Origin: Falsiroseomonas ponticola | GTDB taxonomy: Bacteria; Pseudomonadota; Alphaproteobacteria; Acetobacterales; Acetobacteraceae | Direction: 5' to 3' | Assembly (NCBI RefSeq): GCF_016805305.1 | Contig: NZ_JAERQN010000001.1 | Location: 868,001-932,000, forward strand | Length of the DNA: 64,000 bases | Shown: positions 45,046 through 54,373 of the stretch, in pieces | Layout: every line of letters starts with the position of its first letter | Position numbering within the stretch: the stretch's first letter is position 1 | The notes under the pieces: generated by a model | The model's database searches: none | Told to the model about the DNA's origin: nothing | Seen by the model: the letters and a program-made list of their open reading frames with translations, nothing else | Translations under genes and position numbers: made by a program

Positions 45046-45431
45046 CAGGCTGCCCTCTGGCGGGCACCGAGGCCCGCGGCAAAATCCTCGGCGATCGAGG
45101 CCAGGAAATCGAGATCGGGCTCGGGGGCGCTCGCCTCCTTCACCGCGCGGCGCGCCACGGCGGCGATGGTCAGCCGCAGCTCCCGCGGCAGGGTCGAGAC
45201 GGGATCGAGGACGATGCCCTCCACGGTGGCGAAGACGCGATGCGCATCGGCCGCGGCGCGGATGGAGGCCATGGGCGAGGCGTCGCGCATCGCATTGCGC
45301 AGGCGGGCGGCGAGGATGGCGAAGACATCCGCCTCCTGCTCGCGCTGGGACCGGCCGGACTGGGCGGCACCATAGGCACGGAAGGCCAGGGCGGCGTTGG
45401 CACGCGGCACATCTTGGGCCTCGGACAGCAT
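45045..45431 (-). CDS. flaF: flagellar biosynthesis regulator FlaF
   Basis: 128 aa, helical. RANAALAFRAYGAAQS at the N-terminus and RELRLTIAAVARRAVKEAS then DLDFLASIAEDFAAGL match FlaF, which in Caulobacter is needed for flagellin secretion and translation and opposes FlbT. Lies just downstream of fliC, separated by a terminator-like hairpin that would give more fliC than flaF mRNA. Confidence 0.88.
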   Translation of the reverse strand: MLSEAQDVPRANAALAFRAYGAAQSGRSQREQEADVFAILAARLRNAMRDASPMASIRAAADAHRVFATVEGIVLDPVSTLPRELRLTIAAVARRAVKEASAPEPDLDFLASIAEDFAAGLGARQRAA

Positions 45432-45502
45432 GGCCGGTCTCTTCCTCGGCGAGGGCGCGCGGGGCGCCTGGAACGGATAGGGTCTCGGTGAAGGGGGTGG
45501 TC

Positions 45503-45528
45503 ATGGGCCGGGGTCTCCCCCGGCCCAT
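45503..45528 (-). terminator. hairpin after fliC
   Basis: ATGGGCCGGGG and CCCCGGCCCAT form a perfect 11-bp stem with a 4-nt loop, 12 bp after the fliC stop on the minus strand. No long T-run, so partial read-through into flaF-flbT is likely. Confidence 0.65.
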
Positions 45529-45539
45529 AGCCGTTCAGA

Positions 45540-46424
45540 TCACTGGAACAGCTTCAGGAGCGCCTGCGGCGCCTGGTTGGCCGTGCTCAGCGACTGGGTG
45601 CCCAGCTGCTGGCGGATCTGCAGGGACTGCATGCGCGCGCTTTCCTTGGCCAGGTCGGCGTCGATCAGGGCGCCGAGGCCGCCGGACAGCGCGTCCAGCT
45701 TGTCCTTGTTGTAGGCGATCTGGCTGTCGATCGCGCGGCTGTCATTGCCGTACGTCGCCATCGCCAGGTTCGCCTGGGCCTCGATGCCGCCGAAATCGCC
45801 GGCATTGGTGCCGGACAGCGCCGTCTTCCAGAGCGCGGCGGCCGCCGCGGCATCCGTCGGATCGGCATCGACGTCATCGGCCAGCGTCAGGTCGAAGGTG
45901 CCGGAGGCCTGGCCGCTGAAGCTGTAGGTGTCGCCCTTCTCGTTGCGCACGACGTTGAAGTCGCTGCCCGCCGCGGCGGTCGCACCGTCCGCATTGGCCG
46001 AGACGCCCAGCAGGGACTTGCCGTTGTACGTCGCGTCGTTGACGTACTGGCCGATCTGCTTGGCGAGCTGGTCGTACTGCTTCATGTAGTTCAGGCGGTC
46101 CTCGCCGGTGACGTTGTCGTCAGCCAGCTTGACCATGACGCTCTTCACGTCCTTGAGGGCGGAGGAGATCTGGGTCAGGCCCGCCAGCGTGGTGTCGAGC
46201 AGGCCCTTGGCATTGCCGAGCTGCTCGTTCGCGCTGGTCACGCCGGCCACGTCGCCGCGCACCTTCTGGGCGACGGCGAAAGCCGCACCATCGTCCTTCG
46301 CGTCGGCGACGCGCAGGCCGGTGGAGACGCGCTTCTGCGTCGTCGCCATTTCGTCGGCTGTCCGGTTGAGGGACTGCAGCGCGACCATCGCGCCGTAGTT
46401 CGTCATGACGGAGTTGGCAGCCAT
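45540..46424 (-). CDS. fliC: flagellin FliC
   Basis: 294 aa from ATG 46424, chosen because AGAGG lies 9 bases upstream; ATG 46433 would abut that Shine-Dalgarno. N-terminal D0/D1 (1-135): SVMTNYGAMVALQSLNRTADEM, with QKRVSTGLRVADAKDDGAAFAVA. C-terminal D0 (215-294) ends QSLSTANQAPQALLKLF. A short variable centre (135-215) is Asp/Ala-rich. This is the only flagellin in the window. Export and translation are likely under FlaF and FlbT. Confidence 0.96.
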   Translation of the reverse strand: MAANSVMTNYGAMVALQSLNRTADEMATTQKRVSTGLRVADAKDDGAAFAVAQKVRGDVAGVTSANEQLGNAKGLLDTTLAGLTQISSALKDVKSVMVKLADDNVTGEDRLNYMKQYDQLAKQIGQYVNDATYNGKSLLGVSANADGATAAAGSDFNVVRNEKGDTYSFSGQASGTFDLTLADDVDADPTDAAAAAALWKTALSGTNAGDFGGIEAQANLAMATYGNDSRAIDSQIAYNKDKLDALSGGLGALIDADLAKESARMQSLQIRQQLGTQSLSTANQAPQALLKLFQ

Positions 46425-46587
46425 GGTTGTCATCCTCTTGCGACATCGCCCCGCGGATCTTCCGGGGGCGTGGTGCCAGCGGCCCTCGCTTCGGGGCATG
46501 GCACCAGGGGGAAGACGGTCGCCTTCGGGATCATCCCCGGCACCATCAGGTCCGCTCGTTCATGGAGCGGCGGTGAGCGGAAACTGA

Positions 46588-46603
46588 TGCACGTCTATTG
46601 CCC
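46588..46603 (-). promoter_or_regulatory. weak sigma-54 candidate upstream of fliC
   Basis: On the minus strand GGGCAATAGACGTGCA keeps the essential GG and GC of the -24/-12 element at correct spacing but departs at other positions. It lies about 165 bp from the fliC start; a low-confidence call supported by the flgE and fliK sites. Confidence 0.3.
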
Positions 46604-46714
46604 AGGTGTTGACGGAACCCGCCGTCCCCGCACCCCGGTCGGAACGGGTTGCGATTAACACCGCGCTATCATCTGCCTGCGATCCAGGCGCCGACCCTCA
46701 TGTCTGGATGTGCG

Positions 46715-49273
46715 ATGGAAGACCTGCTCGCCGAGTTTCTCGCGGAGACAAGCGAAGCGCTCGCGGATCTCGATACAGCCCTCGTCGCGCTGGAACGCCA
46801 GGGCGGTGACAGGGAAACCCTCGCCCAGATCTTCCGCACCGTCCACAGCGTGAAGGGCGCGGCCGGCTTCCTCGGCCTGCATCGCCTGGGCGCCGTGGCG
46901 CATGCGGCGGAAAACCTGCTTGGCCTCTACCGCGATGGCGCGGCTTCCGTCAGCCCCGCCGGCGTCACCGCCGTGCTCGGCGCCGTGGACGCCATCCGCA
47001 CCATCCTCTCCGGCCTGGCGGAGACGGGCGCGGAGCCCGCGGGCGACGATGCCGCGCTGGTCGCGGCGCTGGAAGCCGCGCAGACCGGCGGCGCGCCCCC
47101 CGCCGCCGCGCCCCCCGCTGCCGCGCCGGTGGAGAAGCCGGAGCCGGTGGTGGAGGTCGCGGCGCCCGTCGCCAGCGCGCCCGCGCCGCCCCCGCCCGCG
47201 GTGGCGGAGGCACCGGCGCCCGCCCCGGCCGAAGCCGCCGCCGCCCCCGCGGCCGCCCTGCCGACGCAGAGCATCCGCGTCTCCCTCGGCGTGCTCGACG
47301 AGCTGATGACGCTGGCCTCCGAGCTGGTGCTGGTGCGCAACCAGCTGCTGCAGATCGCGCGCGGGGAGGAAGCCTCCCCCTTCGCGGCGCCGCTGTCGCG
47401 CCTGTCGCGCATCACCTCCGACATGCAGGAGGGGGTGATGAAGACGCGCATGCAGCCGGTCTCCGCCGCCTGGGGGCCGCTGCCGCGCATCGTCCGCGAC
47501 CTCGGCACCGAGCTCGGCAAGCGCATCGACCTCGTGATGTCCGGCGGCGACACGGAACTCGATCGCCAGGTGCTTGAACTGATCCGCGATCCGCTGACGC
47601 ATATCGTGCGCAACAGCTGCGACCACGGGCTGGAAGGGCCGGAGGCGCGCCGCGCTGCGGGCAAGCCGGAAACCGGCCGCATCGCGCTGTCCGCCCGCCA
47701 GGAAGGCGGCCGCATCGTCATCGAGATCGCCGATGACGGCCGGGGCCTCGACCTCGCGCGCGTCCGCGCCCGCGCCCTGCAGCGCGGCCTGGCGACGGAG
47801 GCCGAGCTGGCGGCGATGCGGGACGAGGACGTGGCCCGCTTCGTCTTCCATGCCGGCTTCTCGACGGCGGAGGCCATCACCGCCGTCTCCGGCCGCGGCG
47901 TCGGCATGGATGTCGTGCGCAGCAACATCGAACGCATCGGCGGCACGGTCGATCTGCAGACCTTCTCCGGCCGCGGCACCACGCTGACCATCCGCATCCC
48001 GCTGACGCTCGCCATCGTCTCCGCCCTGGTCGTCCAGGCCGCCGGGGAACGCTTCGCGGTGCCGCAGGCGACGGTGGTGGAACTGGTCGGCCTGGGCGGC
48101 GGCGGCGCCACCGTGGAATGGCTGGATGCGGCGCCGGTGCTGCGGCTGCGCGGCCAGCTGCTGCCGCTGGTCGCCCTCGGCCCGCTGCTGGGGCTGGAAG
48201 CGGCGCAGGAAGGCGGCGCGCCCGTCGGCGGCTTCGTCGCCGTGCTGCAGGGCGATGCCGGGCGCTACGGCCTGCTGGTCGATACCGTCTTCGACACGGA
48301 GGAGATCGTGGTGAAGCCCGTCGCGCCGATCCTGCGCGACCTCGCCGGCTTCTCCGGCAACACCATCCTCGGCGATGGCAGCGTCATCATGATCCTCGAT
48401 CCCGCCGGCATCGCCCGCATGGCGGGGGTCGGCGCCGGCAGCGCCGTGGTGGATGACAGCCTGGTGGAGACGCAGGACCTGACCCAGGTGCTGGTGTTCC
48501 GCGCCGGCGGATCGCCGACGCCCATCGCCGTGCCCCTCGGCGTCATCGCGCGGCTCGAATCCCTGCCGGGCAGGAGCATCGAGATCGCGGGCGGCAAGCA
48601 TGCCGCGCAGTATCGCGGCCAGCTGATGCCGCTGGTGCCGATCGGCGCCTGGGCGCCGCCGGCGCCGGATGCGATGCAGCCCGTGCTGGTCTTCCAGGAC
48701 GGCGCGCGCCAGCTCGGCCTGGTGGTGGACGAGATCGTGGACGTCGTGGAGGAATCGCTGGCGCTGCGCCCCTCCGCCGAACAGGCGGGCTTCCTCGGCT
48801 CCGCCATCGTCTGCGGCCGCGTCACCGATGTGCTGGACTGCGCCTATTGGCTGCGCCAGGGCGACCCGAGCTGGTTCGGCAAGCCGGATGCGACCGTGCC
48901 GAAGCTGCTGCTGGTGGAGGATAGCGGCTTCTTCCGCCAGATCGTCGTCCCCGCCCTGACCTCGGCCGGCTATGACGTGACCGCCAAGGCCGATGCCGTG
49001 CAGGCGCTGCAGCTGCGCGCCGAGGGCCAGATGTTCGACGCCGTGCTGACCGACATCGAGATGCCGGGCATGGACGGGTTCGAGCTGCTGGCGGAGGTGC
49101 GCCGCGACGGCCCCTGGAAGCGCACGCCGATGGTGGCGCTGACGGGCCGCGCCGGCCCGACGGAGGTGGCGCGCGGCCGCGCCGCCGGCTTCCACGACTT
49201 CGTCGCGAAATTCGACCGGGACCGCGTGCTGAGCGCGCTGGCCGCCGCCATCGGGCAGGAGAACCGCGCATGA
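46715..49273 (+). CDS. cheA: hybrid chemotaxis histidine kinase CheA with two CheW-like domains and a receiver domain
   Basis: 852 aa from ATG 46715 (ATG 46700 is possible). Order: Hpt with phospho-His at about 44 (RTVHSVKGAAGFLG); long Ala/Pro linker (110-190) in place of a clear P2 domain; dimerisation helix VLDELMTLASELVLVRNQLL; HATPase (HIVRNSCDHGLE); P5 CheW-like domain; a second CheW-like domain (about 590-720); receiver domain with Asp in AVLTDIEMPGMDG. It senses receptor state and phosphorylates CheY and CheB. First gene of the cheA-cheW-cheB-cheR-fliI-fliJ unit. Confidence 0.94.
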   Translation: MEDLLAEFLAETSEALADLDTALVALERQGGDRETLAQIFRTVHSVKGAAGFLGLHRLGAVAHAAENLLGLYRDGAASVSPAGVTAVLGAVDAIRTILSGLAETGAEPAGDDAALVAALEAAQTGGAPPAAAPPAAAPVEKPEPVVEVAAPVASAPAPPPPAVAEAPAPAPAEAAAAPAAALPTQSIRVSLGVLDELMTLASELVLVRNQLLQIARGEEASPFAAPLSRLSRITSDMQEGVMKTRMQPVSAAWGPLPRIVRDLGTELGKRIDLVMSGGDTELDRQVLELIRDPLTHIVRNSCDHGLEGPEARRAAGKPETGRIALSARQEGGRIVIEIADDGRGLDLARVRARALQRGLATEAELAAMRDEDVARFVFHAGFSTAEAITAVSGRGVGMDVVRSNIERIGGTVDLQTFSGRGTTLTIRIPLTLAIVSALVVQAAGERFAVPQATVVELVGLGGGGATVEWLDAAPVLRLRGQLLPLVALGPLLGLEAAQEGGAPVGGFVAVLQGDAGRYGLLVDTVFDTEEIVVKPVAPILRDLAGFSGNTILGDGSVIMILDPAGIARMAGVGAGSAVVDDSLVETQDLTQVLVFRAGGSPTPIAVPLGVIARLESLPGRSIEIAGGKHAAQYRGQLMPLVPIGAWAPPAPDAMQPVLVFQDGARQLGLVVDEIVDVVEESLALRPSAEQAGFLGSAIVCGRVTDVLDCAYWLRQGDPSWFGKPDATVPKLLLVEDSGFFRQIVVPALTSAGYDVTAKADAVQALQLRAEGQMFDAVLTDIEMPGMDGFELLAEVRRDGPWKRTPMVALTGRAGPTEVARGRAAGFHDFVAKFDRDRVLSALAAAIGQENRA

Positions 49274-49740
49274 GCGCCGCCGCTTCCCATGAAACCGACC
49301 TGCTGCTGACGCTGCAGGTCGGCGGCCGGCTCTGCGGCCTTCCCGTCTCCCGCATCCGCGACGTGATCCGCTGCGAACGCATCGCCCGCGTGCCGCTGGC
49401 GCCGCCCGGCGTCGCCGGGCTGCTGAACCTGCGCGGCCGCATCGTCACGGCGGTGGATCTCCGCGATCGCCTCGGCCTGCCGCCCGCCGCGCCCGATGCC
49501 GCCCGCATGAACGTGGTGGTGGAGGAGCGCGGCGAACTCTACAGCCTGCTGGCCGACGGGGTGGGGGAGGTGCTGTCGGTCAACCCGGAATCGCGCGACG
49601 ACGTGCCCCACACGCTGCGCGGCCCCTGGCGCGAACATGCGGTGGCCGTGCACCGCCTGGATGACGGCCTGCTGATCGAACTGGATGCGGACCGCATCCT
49701 GGCCTTCGGCGCACGCAGCGGCGGCGACATGCGTCGATGA
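49270..49740 (+). CDS. cheW: chemotaxis coupling protein CheW
   Basis: 156 aa, ATGA overlap with cheA. A single CheW domain: LQVGGRLCGLPVSRIRDVIR, then GVAGLLNLRGRIVTAVDLRDRLG with the conserved NLRG-type receptor-binding site. It links receptors to CheA. A separate CheW beside a CheA that already carries an extra CheW domain is noteworthy. Confidence 0.95.
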   Translation: MSAAASHETDLLLTLQVGGRLCGLPVSRIRDVIRCERIARVPLAPPGVAGLLNLRGRIVTAVDLRDRLGLPPAAPDAARMNVVVEERGELYSLLADGVGEVLSVNPESRDDVPHTLRGPWREHAVAVHRLDDGLLIELDADRILAFGARSGGDMRR

Positions 49741-50780
49741 GCATCGAGCCGCTGCGCGTCCTTGTCTGCGACGACAGCGCCGTGGCACGCGCCGCCGTGG
49801 TGCGCATCCTGGATGGGGATCCCGCCATCCGCGTCGTTTCCCGCGCCCGCAACGGGCGGGAAGCGGTGGAGGCGGTGCGCGCCGGCGGCATCGATGTCGC
49901 GCTGCTCGACCTCGAGATGCCGGTGATGGACGGGCTCACCGCCCTGCCGCTGCTGCTGCAGGCCGATCCCGGGCTGCGCGTGCTGGTCGTCTCCTCGCTC
50001 AGCGCGCAGGGCGCCGGCGTCGCGATGAAGGCCATGCGGCTCGGCGCCGTCGATTGCCTCGGCAAGCCGGCGCCAGGCCAGGACGCCACCTTCGCGGAGG
50101 AGCTGCTGGCGCGCATCAAGGGCAATGGCGCGCTGCGCCGCCGCGGCGTGCCGCCGCAGCCCGCGCCCGCCCCCGCGGTGCCGGCGCGCCGCCTGCCCAT
50201 CGCGCCCGGCACCGGCCCCGCGGTGCTCGCGATCGGCGCCTCCACCGGCGGGCCGGAGGCGCTGGCCACCATCTTCCGCGCCTTCCGCGTGCGGCCGCGA
50301 ATCCCCATCCTGCTGACGCAGCACATGCCGGACGCCTTCATCCCCATGCTGGCGGAACACCTCTCCCGCCTCGGCCCCGTGCCGGTGGCGGTGGCGAAGG
50401 ACCATGGCGCGCTGGTGCCCGGCACCGCGCTGCTGGCGCCGGGCGGCACGCATCTGGTCGTGGCGCCGGGGCCGGAGGTGACGCTCGCCTCCTCCCCGCC
50501 GGAGCATTTCTGCCGCCCCGCCGTTGACCCGATGCTGCGCAGCGTTGCCGCCATCTTCGGCGCGCGCGGCGCCGCCGTGGTGCTGACGGGCATGGGATCC
50601 GATGGCGGCGCCGGCGCCGCGGCGGTGGATGCCGCCGGCGGCCTGGTGCTGGCGCAGGACCAGGCCAGCAGCGTGGTCTGGGGCATGCCCGGCGCCGTCG
50701 TCGAACGCGGCGCGGCGCGGGAAGTGCTCCCCATCCAGGAACTCGCCCGGCGCGTCGCCGAACTCGCAGGTGCCGCATGA
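49737..50780 (+). CDS. cheB: chemotaxis methylesterase CheB
   Basis: 347 aa. The receiver domain (1-120) has the phospho-Asp in ALLDLEMPVMDG; an Ala/Pro linker; then the esterase domain with the Ser-His-Asp triad in IGASTGGPEAL, LTQHMP and LTGMGSDGGAG. It removes methyl groups from chemoreceptors for adaptation. Overlaps cheW and cheR by 4 bp each. Confidence 0.97.
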   Translation: MSIEPLRVLVCDDSAVARAAVVRILDGDPAIRVVSRARNGREAVEAVRAGGIDVALLDLEMPVMDGLTALPLLLQADPGLRVLVVSSLSAQGAGVAMKAMRLGAVDCLGKPAPGQDATFAEELLARIKGNGALRRRGVPPQPAPAPAVPARRLPIAPGTGPAVLAIGASTGGPEALATIFRAFRVRPRIPILLTQHMPDAFIPMLAEHLSRLGPVPVAVAKDHGALVPGTALLAPGGTHLVVAPGPEVTLASSPPEHFCRPAVDPMLRSVAAIFGARGAAVVLTGMGSDGGAGAAAVDAAGGLVLAQDQASSVVWGMPGAVVERGAAREVLPIQELARRVAELAGAA

Positions 50781-51577
50781 CCGATGCCGGATTCACGGAG
50801 ATCGCGCGCGCCATCCGCGCCATCTCCGGCCTCGCCCTCTCCGCCGACAAGGGCTACCTGCTGAAGGCGCGGCTGGCGCCGATGATGAAGCAGCGCGGCC
50901 TCTCCACGCTGACGGAACTCGCCAGCCGCCTGCCGACCGCGGAAGGCCCCGCCCTGTTGCGGGAGATGGCGGAAGCCACCACGACGAACGAGACGAGCTT
51001 CTTCCGCGACGTGCTGCCGATCCGCCAGATCGCGGAGGCCGTGCTGCCGGAGCTGGATGCGGCGCGCCCGCCCGGCGCGCCGATCCGCATCTGGTCCGCC
51101 GCCTGTTCCTCCGGCCAGGAAGCCTATTCCGTCGCCATGGCGGCGGAGGAGGCGGGCTGCCGGCGGCGGCTCGACATCCTCGGCACCGACCTCTCCGCCG
51201 CGATGGTGGAGCGTGCGAGGGGCGGCCTCTACACGCCCTTCGAGATGGAGCGCGGCCTCTCCGCCGCGCAGCGCATGCGCTGGTTCCGGCAGGAGGCCGA
51301 GGGCTGGCGCGTGGCGGAACAGCTGCGCCGCTGCTGCCGGTTCGAGGTGCTGAACCTGCTGGGCGATCTGCGGACCATCGGCACCTTCGACATCGTGCTG
51401 CTGCGCAACGTGCTGATCTACTTCGACCCGCCGACCAAGGAACGCGTGGTCGCCGCCTGCGCCGCGCATCTGGCGCCGGATGGCGTCATCTGCCTGGGCG
51501 CCACGGAGACGCTGCTCGGCCTGCAGGCGCCGCTGGTGCCCGTGCCCAGCCTGCGTGGCGTGTGGCGGCGCGCATGA
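50777..51577 (+). CDS. cheR: chemotaxis methyltransferase CheR
   Basis: 266 aa. The N-terminal helical domain is followed by the SAM-binding domain: MAEATTTNETSFFRD, IRIWSAACSSGQEAYSVAM, LDILGTDLSAAMVERARGG and DIVLLRNVLIYFD are the CheR series. It methylates receptor glutamates, opposing CheB. No receptor gene is in the window. Confidence 0.97.
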   Translation: MTDAGFTEIARAIRAISGLALSADKGYLLKARLAPMMKQRGLSTLTELASRLPTAEGPALLREMAEATTTNETSFFRDVLPIRQIAEAVLPELDAARPPGAPIRIWSAACSSGQEAYSVAMAAEEAGCRRRLDILGTDLSAAMVERARGGLYTPFEMERGLSAAQRMRWFRQEAEGWRVAEQLRRCCRFEVLNLLGDLRTIGTFDIVLLRNVLIYFDPPTKERVVAACAAHLAPDGVICLGATETLLGLQAPLVPVPSLRGVWRRA

Positions 51578-52905
51578 GCATCGCGCTCTCCGCCCGCCGT
51601 GCCGCCGATGCGCTGCGCGTGGTGGGTTCCGGCGAACGCATCCAGGGCGCCGTCGCGGCGATCGATGCGCTGTCGGTAGAGGTCACGGGCCTCAGCGGCT
51701 TCGTCGCCATCGGCTCGCGCCTCTCGCTCGCCTCGCCGGAGGGCGAGGTGGCGGCGGAGGTCGTGGCGATCTCGCCCAAGGGCGCGCGGGCCGTCGCCTT
51801 CGCGCCGCTGGATGGCATCCGGCTCGGGGCCCCCGTCGCGCTGGCGGGCACGGCGACGCTCTCGCCCGGCCCCGGCTGGCTCGGCCGGGTGGTCGATCCG
51901 CTCGGTCGCCCGGTGGATGGCAAGGGGCCGCTGCCGCCCGGCCCCGTCGCGCTGCCCGTGCGCGTCAAGGCGCCGGAAGCGGCGCTGCGCGCGCGGCTCG
52001 GCCCGCGGCTCGACCTCGGCGTGCGGGCGCTGGATGGCTTCTGCACCATGCGGCGCGGCCAGCGCCTCGGCCTCTTCGCCGCTTCCGGCGTCGGCAAGTC
52101 CACGCTGATGTCCATGCTGGCGCGCGGCGCGGATTGCGACGCGGCAGTGATCTGCCTGGTCGGCGAGCGCGGGCGCGAACTCCGCGAATTCATCGAGGAC
52201 GATCTGGGCGAGGAAGGGCTCGCGCGCAGCGTCGTCGTCTGCGCCACCTCCGACGCGCCGGCGCCGATGCGCCGCGAAGCGGCCTTCGCCGCCATGACCA
52301 TCGCGGAATCCCTGGCGCGGGAGGGCAGGCATGTCCTGCTGATGATGGACAGCGTCACGCGCTTCGCCCTCGCCTGCCGGGAGATCGGGCTGGCGGCCGG
52401 GGAGGTGCCGGCGACGCGCGGCTACACGCCGGGCGTCTTCGCGGAGCTGCCGCGGCTGCTGGAACGCGCGGGCCCCTGCCTGGAGAACCAGGGCGGCCAC
52501 ATCACCGGCCTTTTCACCGTGCTGGTGGAAGGCGACGACCATGACGAGCCGGTGGCGGACGCCGTGCGCGGCATCCTGGACGGCCATGTGGTGCTGGACC
52601 GAAGGATCGGGGAGCGCGGGCGCTGGCCCGCCATCGACGTGCTGCGCAGCCTGTCCCGCACCGTGCCGGGCTGCCTGACGGAGGCGGAGCGCCCGGTGGT
52701 GCTGCGTGCGCGGGCGATGCTGTCGCTCGCGGCGGAAATGGCGGACCTGGTCCGGCTCGGCGCCTATCGCGCCGGCACGGATCCGGCGGTGGATGAGGCG
52801 CTGCGCCTGGCGCCGCGGATCGAGCAGTTCCTGGCGCAGCGGAAGGATGAGGCGCGCATCGGCGTCGATGCCGCCTTCACGCGGCTGGCGGAGGCGATGC
52901 GCTGA
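51574..52905 (+). CDS. fliI: flagellar export ATPase FliI
   Basis: 443 aa from ATG 51574, overlapping the cheR stop. F1-beta-like core with Walker A ASGVGKST (170-177), ICLVGERGRELREF, VLLMMDSVTRFALACRE and the C-terminal DEALRLAPRIEQFLAQ. It energises export with FliH and FliJ. Placed here after cheR, apart from fliH. Confidence 0.97.
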   Translation: MSIALSARRAADALRVVGSGERIQGAVAAIDALSVEVTGLSGFVAIGSRLSLASPEGEVAAEVVAISPKGARAVAFAPLDGIRLGAPVALAGTATLSPGPGWLGRVVDPLGRPVDGKGPLPPGPVALPVRVKAPEAALRARLGPRLDLGVRALDGFCTMRRGQRLGLFAASGVGKSTLMSMLARGADCDAAVICLVGERGRELREFIEDDLGEEGLARSVVVCATSDAPAPMRREAAFAAMTIAESLAREGRHVLLMMDSVTRFALACREIGLAAGEVPATRGYTPGVFAELPRLLERAGPCLENQGGHITGLFTVLVEGDDHDEPVADAVRGILDGHVVLDRRIGERGRWPAIDVLRSLSRTVPGCLTEAERPVVLRARAMLSLAAEMADLVRLGAYRAGTDPAVDEALRLAPRIEQFLAQRKDEARIGVDAAFTRLAEAMR

Positions 52906-53324
52906 TGGCGCGGCGCGATCCGCTGGCGGCGTTGCTGAAGCTGCGCGGGCTGGAAGTGGCGGCGGCGCGGCGGGACCTGGTGGCCCGCCAGGCCGGCGCC
53001 GCCGCGGCCGCGGCGCGGGAAGCCGCGGCGCGCCGCGCGATGGAGGCGGAGCTCGCCGGCGGCGGCGATTTCGCCGACAGCCTGGCCGCCTGGCTGCCCC
53101 TGGCGCGCGCCGCGCGGGAACGCGCGGCCGGCGAGGCCGCGCTGGCGTCCCAGGCGGTGGAGGCCGCGCGCAGCGCCCTGGCCCAGCAGCGCGCGCGGGA
53201 ACGCGCGGTGGAATGGCTGCTGGACCGCCGCGCGCAGGAAGCGCGGGACAAGGCGATGCGGGCCGAGCAGAATGCGCTGGACGAGGCCGCGCAGCGCCGC
53301 GGCCAAGCGTCCCGCCTTCAGTAG
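52905..53324 (+). CDS. fliJ: flagellar export protein FliJ
   Basis: 139 aa, start overlapping the fliI stop (TGATG). A predicted continuous coiled coil of Ala/Arg/Glu heptads through most of the length, with no other domain, as in FliJ. It occupies the centre of the FliI hexamer. Called mainly from position after fliI, length and coiled-coil character. It overlaps the convergent flhB end by 7 bp. Confidence 0.85.
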   Translation: MARRDPLAALLKLRGLEVAAARRDLVARQAGAAAAAAREAAARRAMEAELAGGGDFADSLAAWLPLARAARERAAGEAALASQAVEAARSALAQQRARERAVEWLLDRRAQEARDKAMRAEQNALDEAAQRRGQASRLQ

Positions 53325-54370
53325 CGCGGCTGCTTCAGCCGCCAGACCAGCGCGATGATTTCCGCCACCGCGCGGAAATGCTCCTCCGGGATCTGCGCAT
53401 CCTCCGGCAGCTTGTAGAGGGCGCGGGCCAGCGGCGGGTTGGGGATGATCGGCACGCCATGCTTGTCGGCCGCCGCGCGCATCTTCGCCGCCAGCTCGTC
53501 CACGCCGCGGGCGATGATGCGCGGCGCGGCGTCCCGGCCGCGTTCATAGGCCAGCGCCACGGCGTAATGCGTCGGGTTCGTCACCAGCACGGTGGCATTC
53601 GCCACCTCCGCCACCTGCCGCCGCCGGCCGCGCCGGCGCATCTGCGCCAGGCGATGGGCGCGGAAATGCGGATCGCCCTCGCTCTCCTTGTGCTCGTCCT
53701 TCATCTCCTCCCGCGTCATGCGCAGCTTGCGGGCGTGCTGGATGCGCACCCAGAGCACGTCGATGGCCGCGATGCCGCAGAGCGAGACGAGGGTGGCGGA
53801 CAGCAGGCTGCCGAGCCGCGTCGCGATCACGTCGGTCAGCGCTTCCGGCCCCTCCGCCAGCGCGGCGACGAGGGCGGCGATATCCTCCACCTGCCAGTAG
53901 AGCGCGACACCCACGGCGCCGAGCTTCACCAGCGTGCGGCCGAATTCCTCCAGCGCATGCTTGCCGACCATCTTCTTGAAGCCCGCGATGGGATTGAGGC
54001 GCGAGAACTGCGGCGCCAGCCCCTTGCCGGAGACCAGGAACTGCGTCTGCAGCAGCGTCGCCGCCACCGCGCCGGCCGCGGCCAGGCCGCCGACGCCGAG
54101 GATGGCGGGCGCGGCCGCCAGCGCCAGGTCGATGGCCGCGTCATGCGGCTTCAGCTGATGGGCATGGGCGAACAGCGTGGCACCGGATTGCATCATGGCC
54201 CGCCCCGCCTCCGGCCCCATCATCGCGAGGCCGAGCGCGGCACCGCCGAGGGAGGCGGCGTGCACCGCTTCCCGCGAGAGGGGGACATCGCCCTCGCGCC
54301 GCGCCTTCTCCAGCTTCTGCGGTGTGGCGGCCTCTGTCCGGTCCTCGGCGTCCTTCTCTTCCTCGGCCAT
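53318..54370 (-). CDS. flhB: flagellar export switch protein FlhB
   Basis: 350 aa. EKDAEDRTEAATPQKLEKAR at the N-terminus, four helices to about 205, then the cytoplasmic domain with the autocleavage motif NPTH (265-268) in VLVTNPTHYAVAL. Cleavage changes export from rod/hook to filament parts under FliK control. Last gene of the fliL-to-flhB unit. Confidence 0.97.
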   Translation of the reverse strand: MAEEEKDAEDRTEAATPQKLEKARREGDVPLSREAVHAASLGGAALGLAMMGPEAGRAMMQSGATLFAHAHQLKPHDAAIDLALAAAPAILGVGGLAAAGAVAATLLQTQFLVSGKGLAPQFSRLNPIAGFKKMVGKHALEEFGRTLVKLGAVGVALYWQVEDIAALVAALAEGPEALTDVIATRLGSLLSATLVSLCGIAAIDVLWVRIQHARKLRMTREEMKDEHKESEGDPHFRAHRLAQMRRRGRRRQVAEVANATVLVTNPTHYAVALAYERGRDAAPRIIARGVDELAAKMRAAADKHGVPIIPNPPLARALYKLPEDAQIPEEHFRAVAEIIALVWRLKQPRY

Positions 54371-54373
54371 CGC

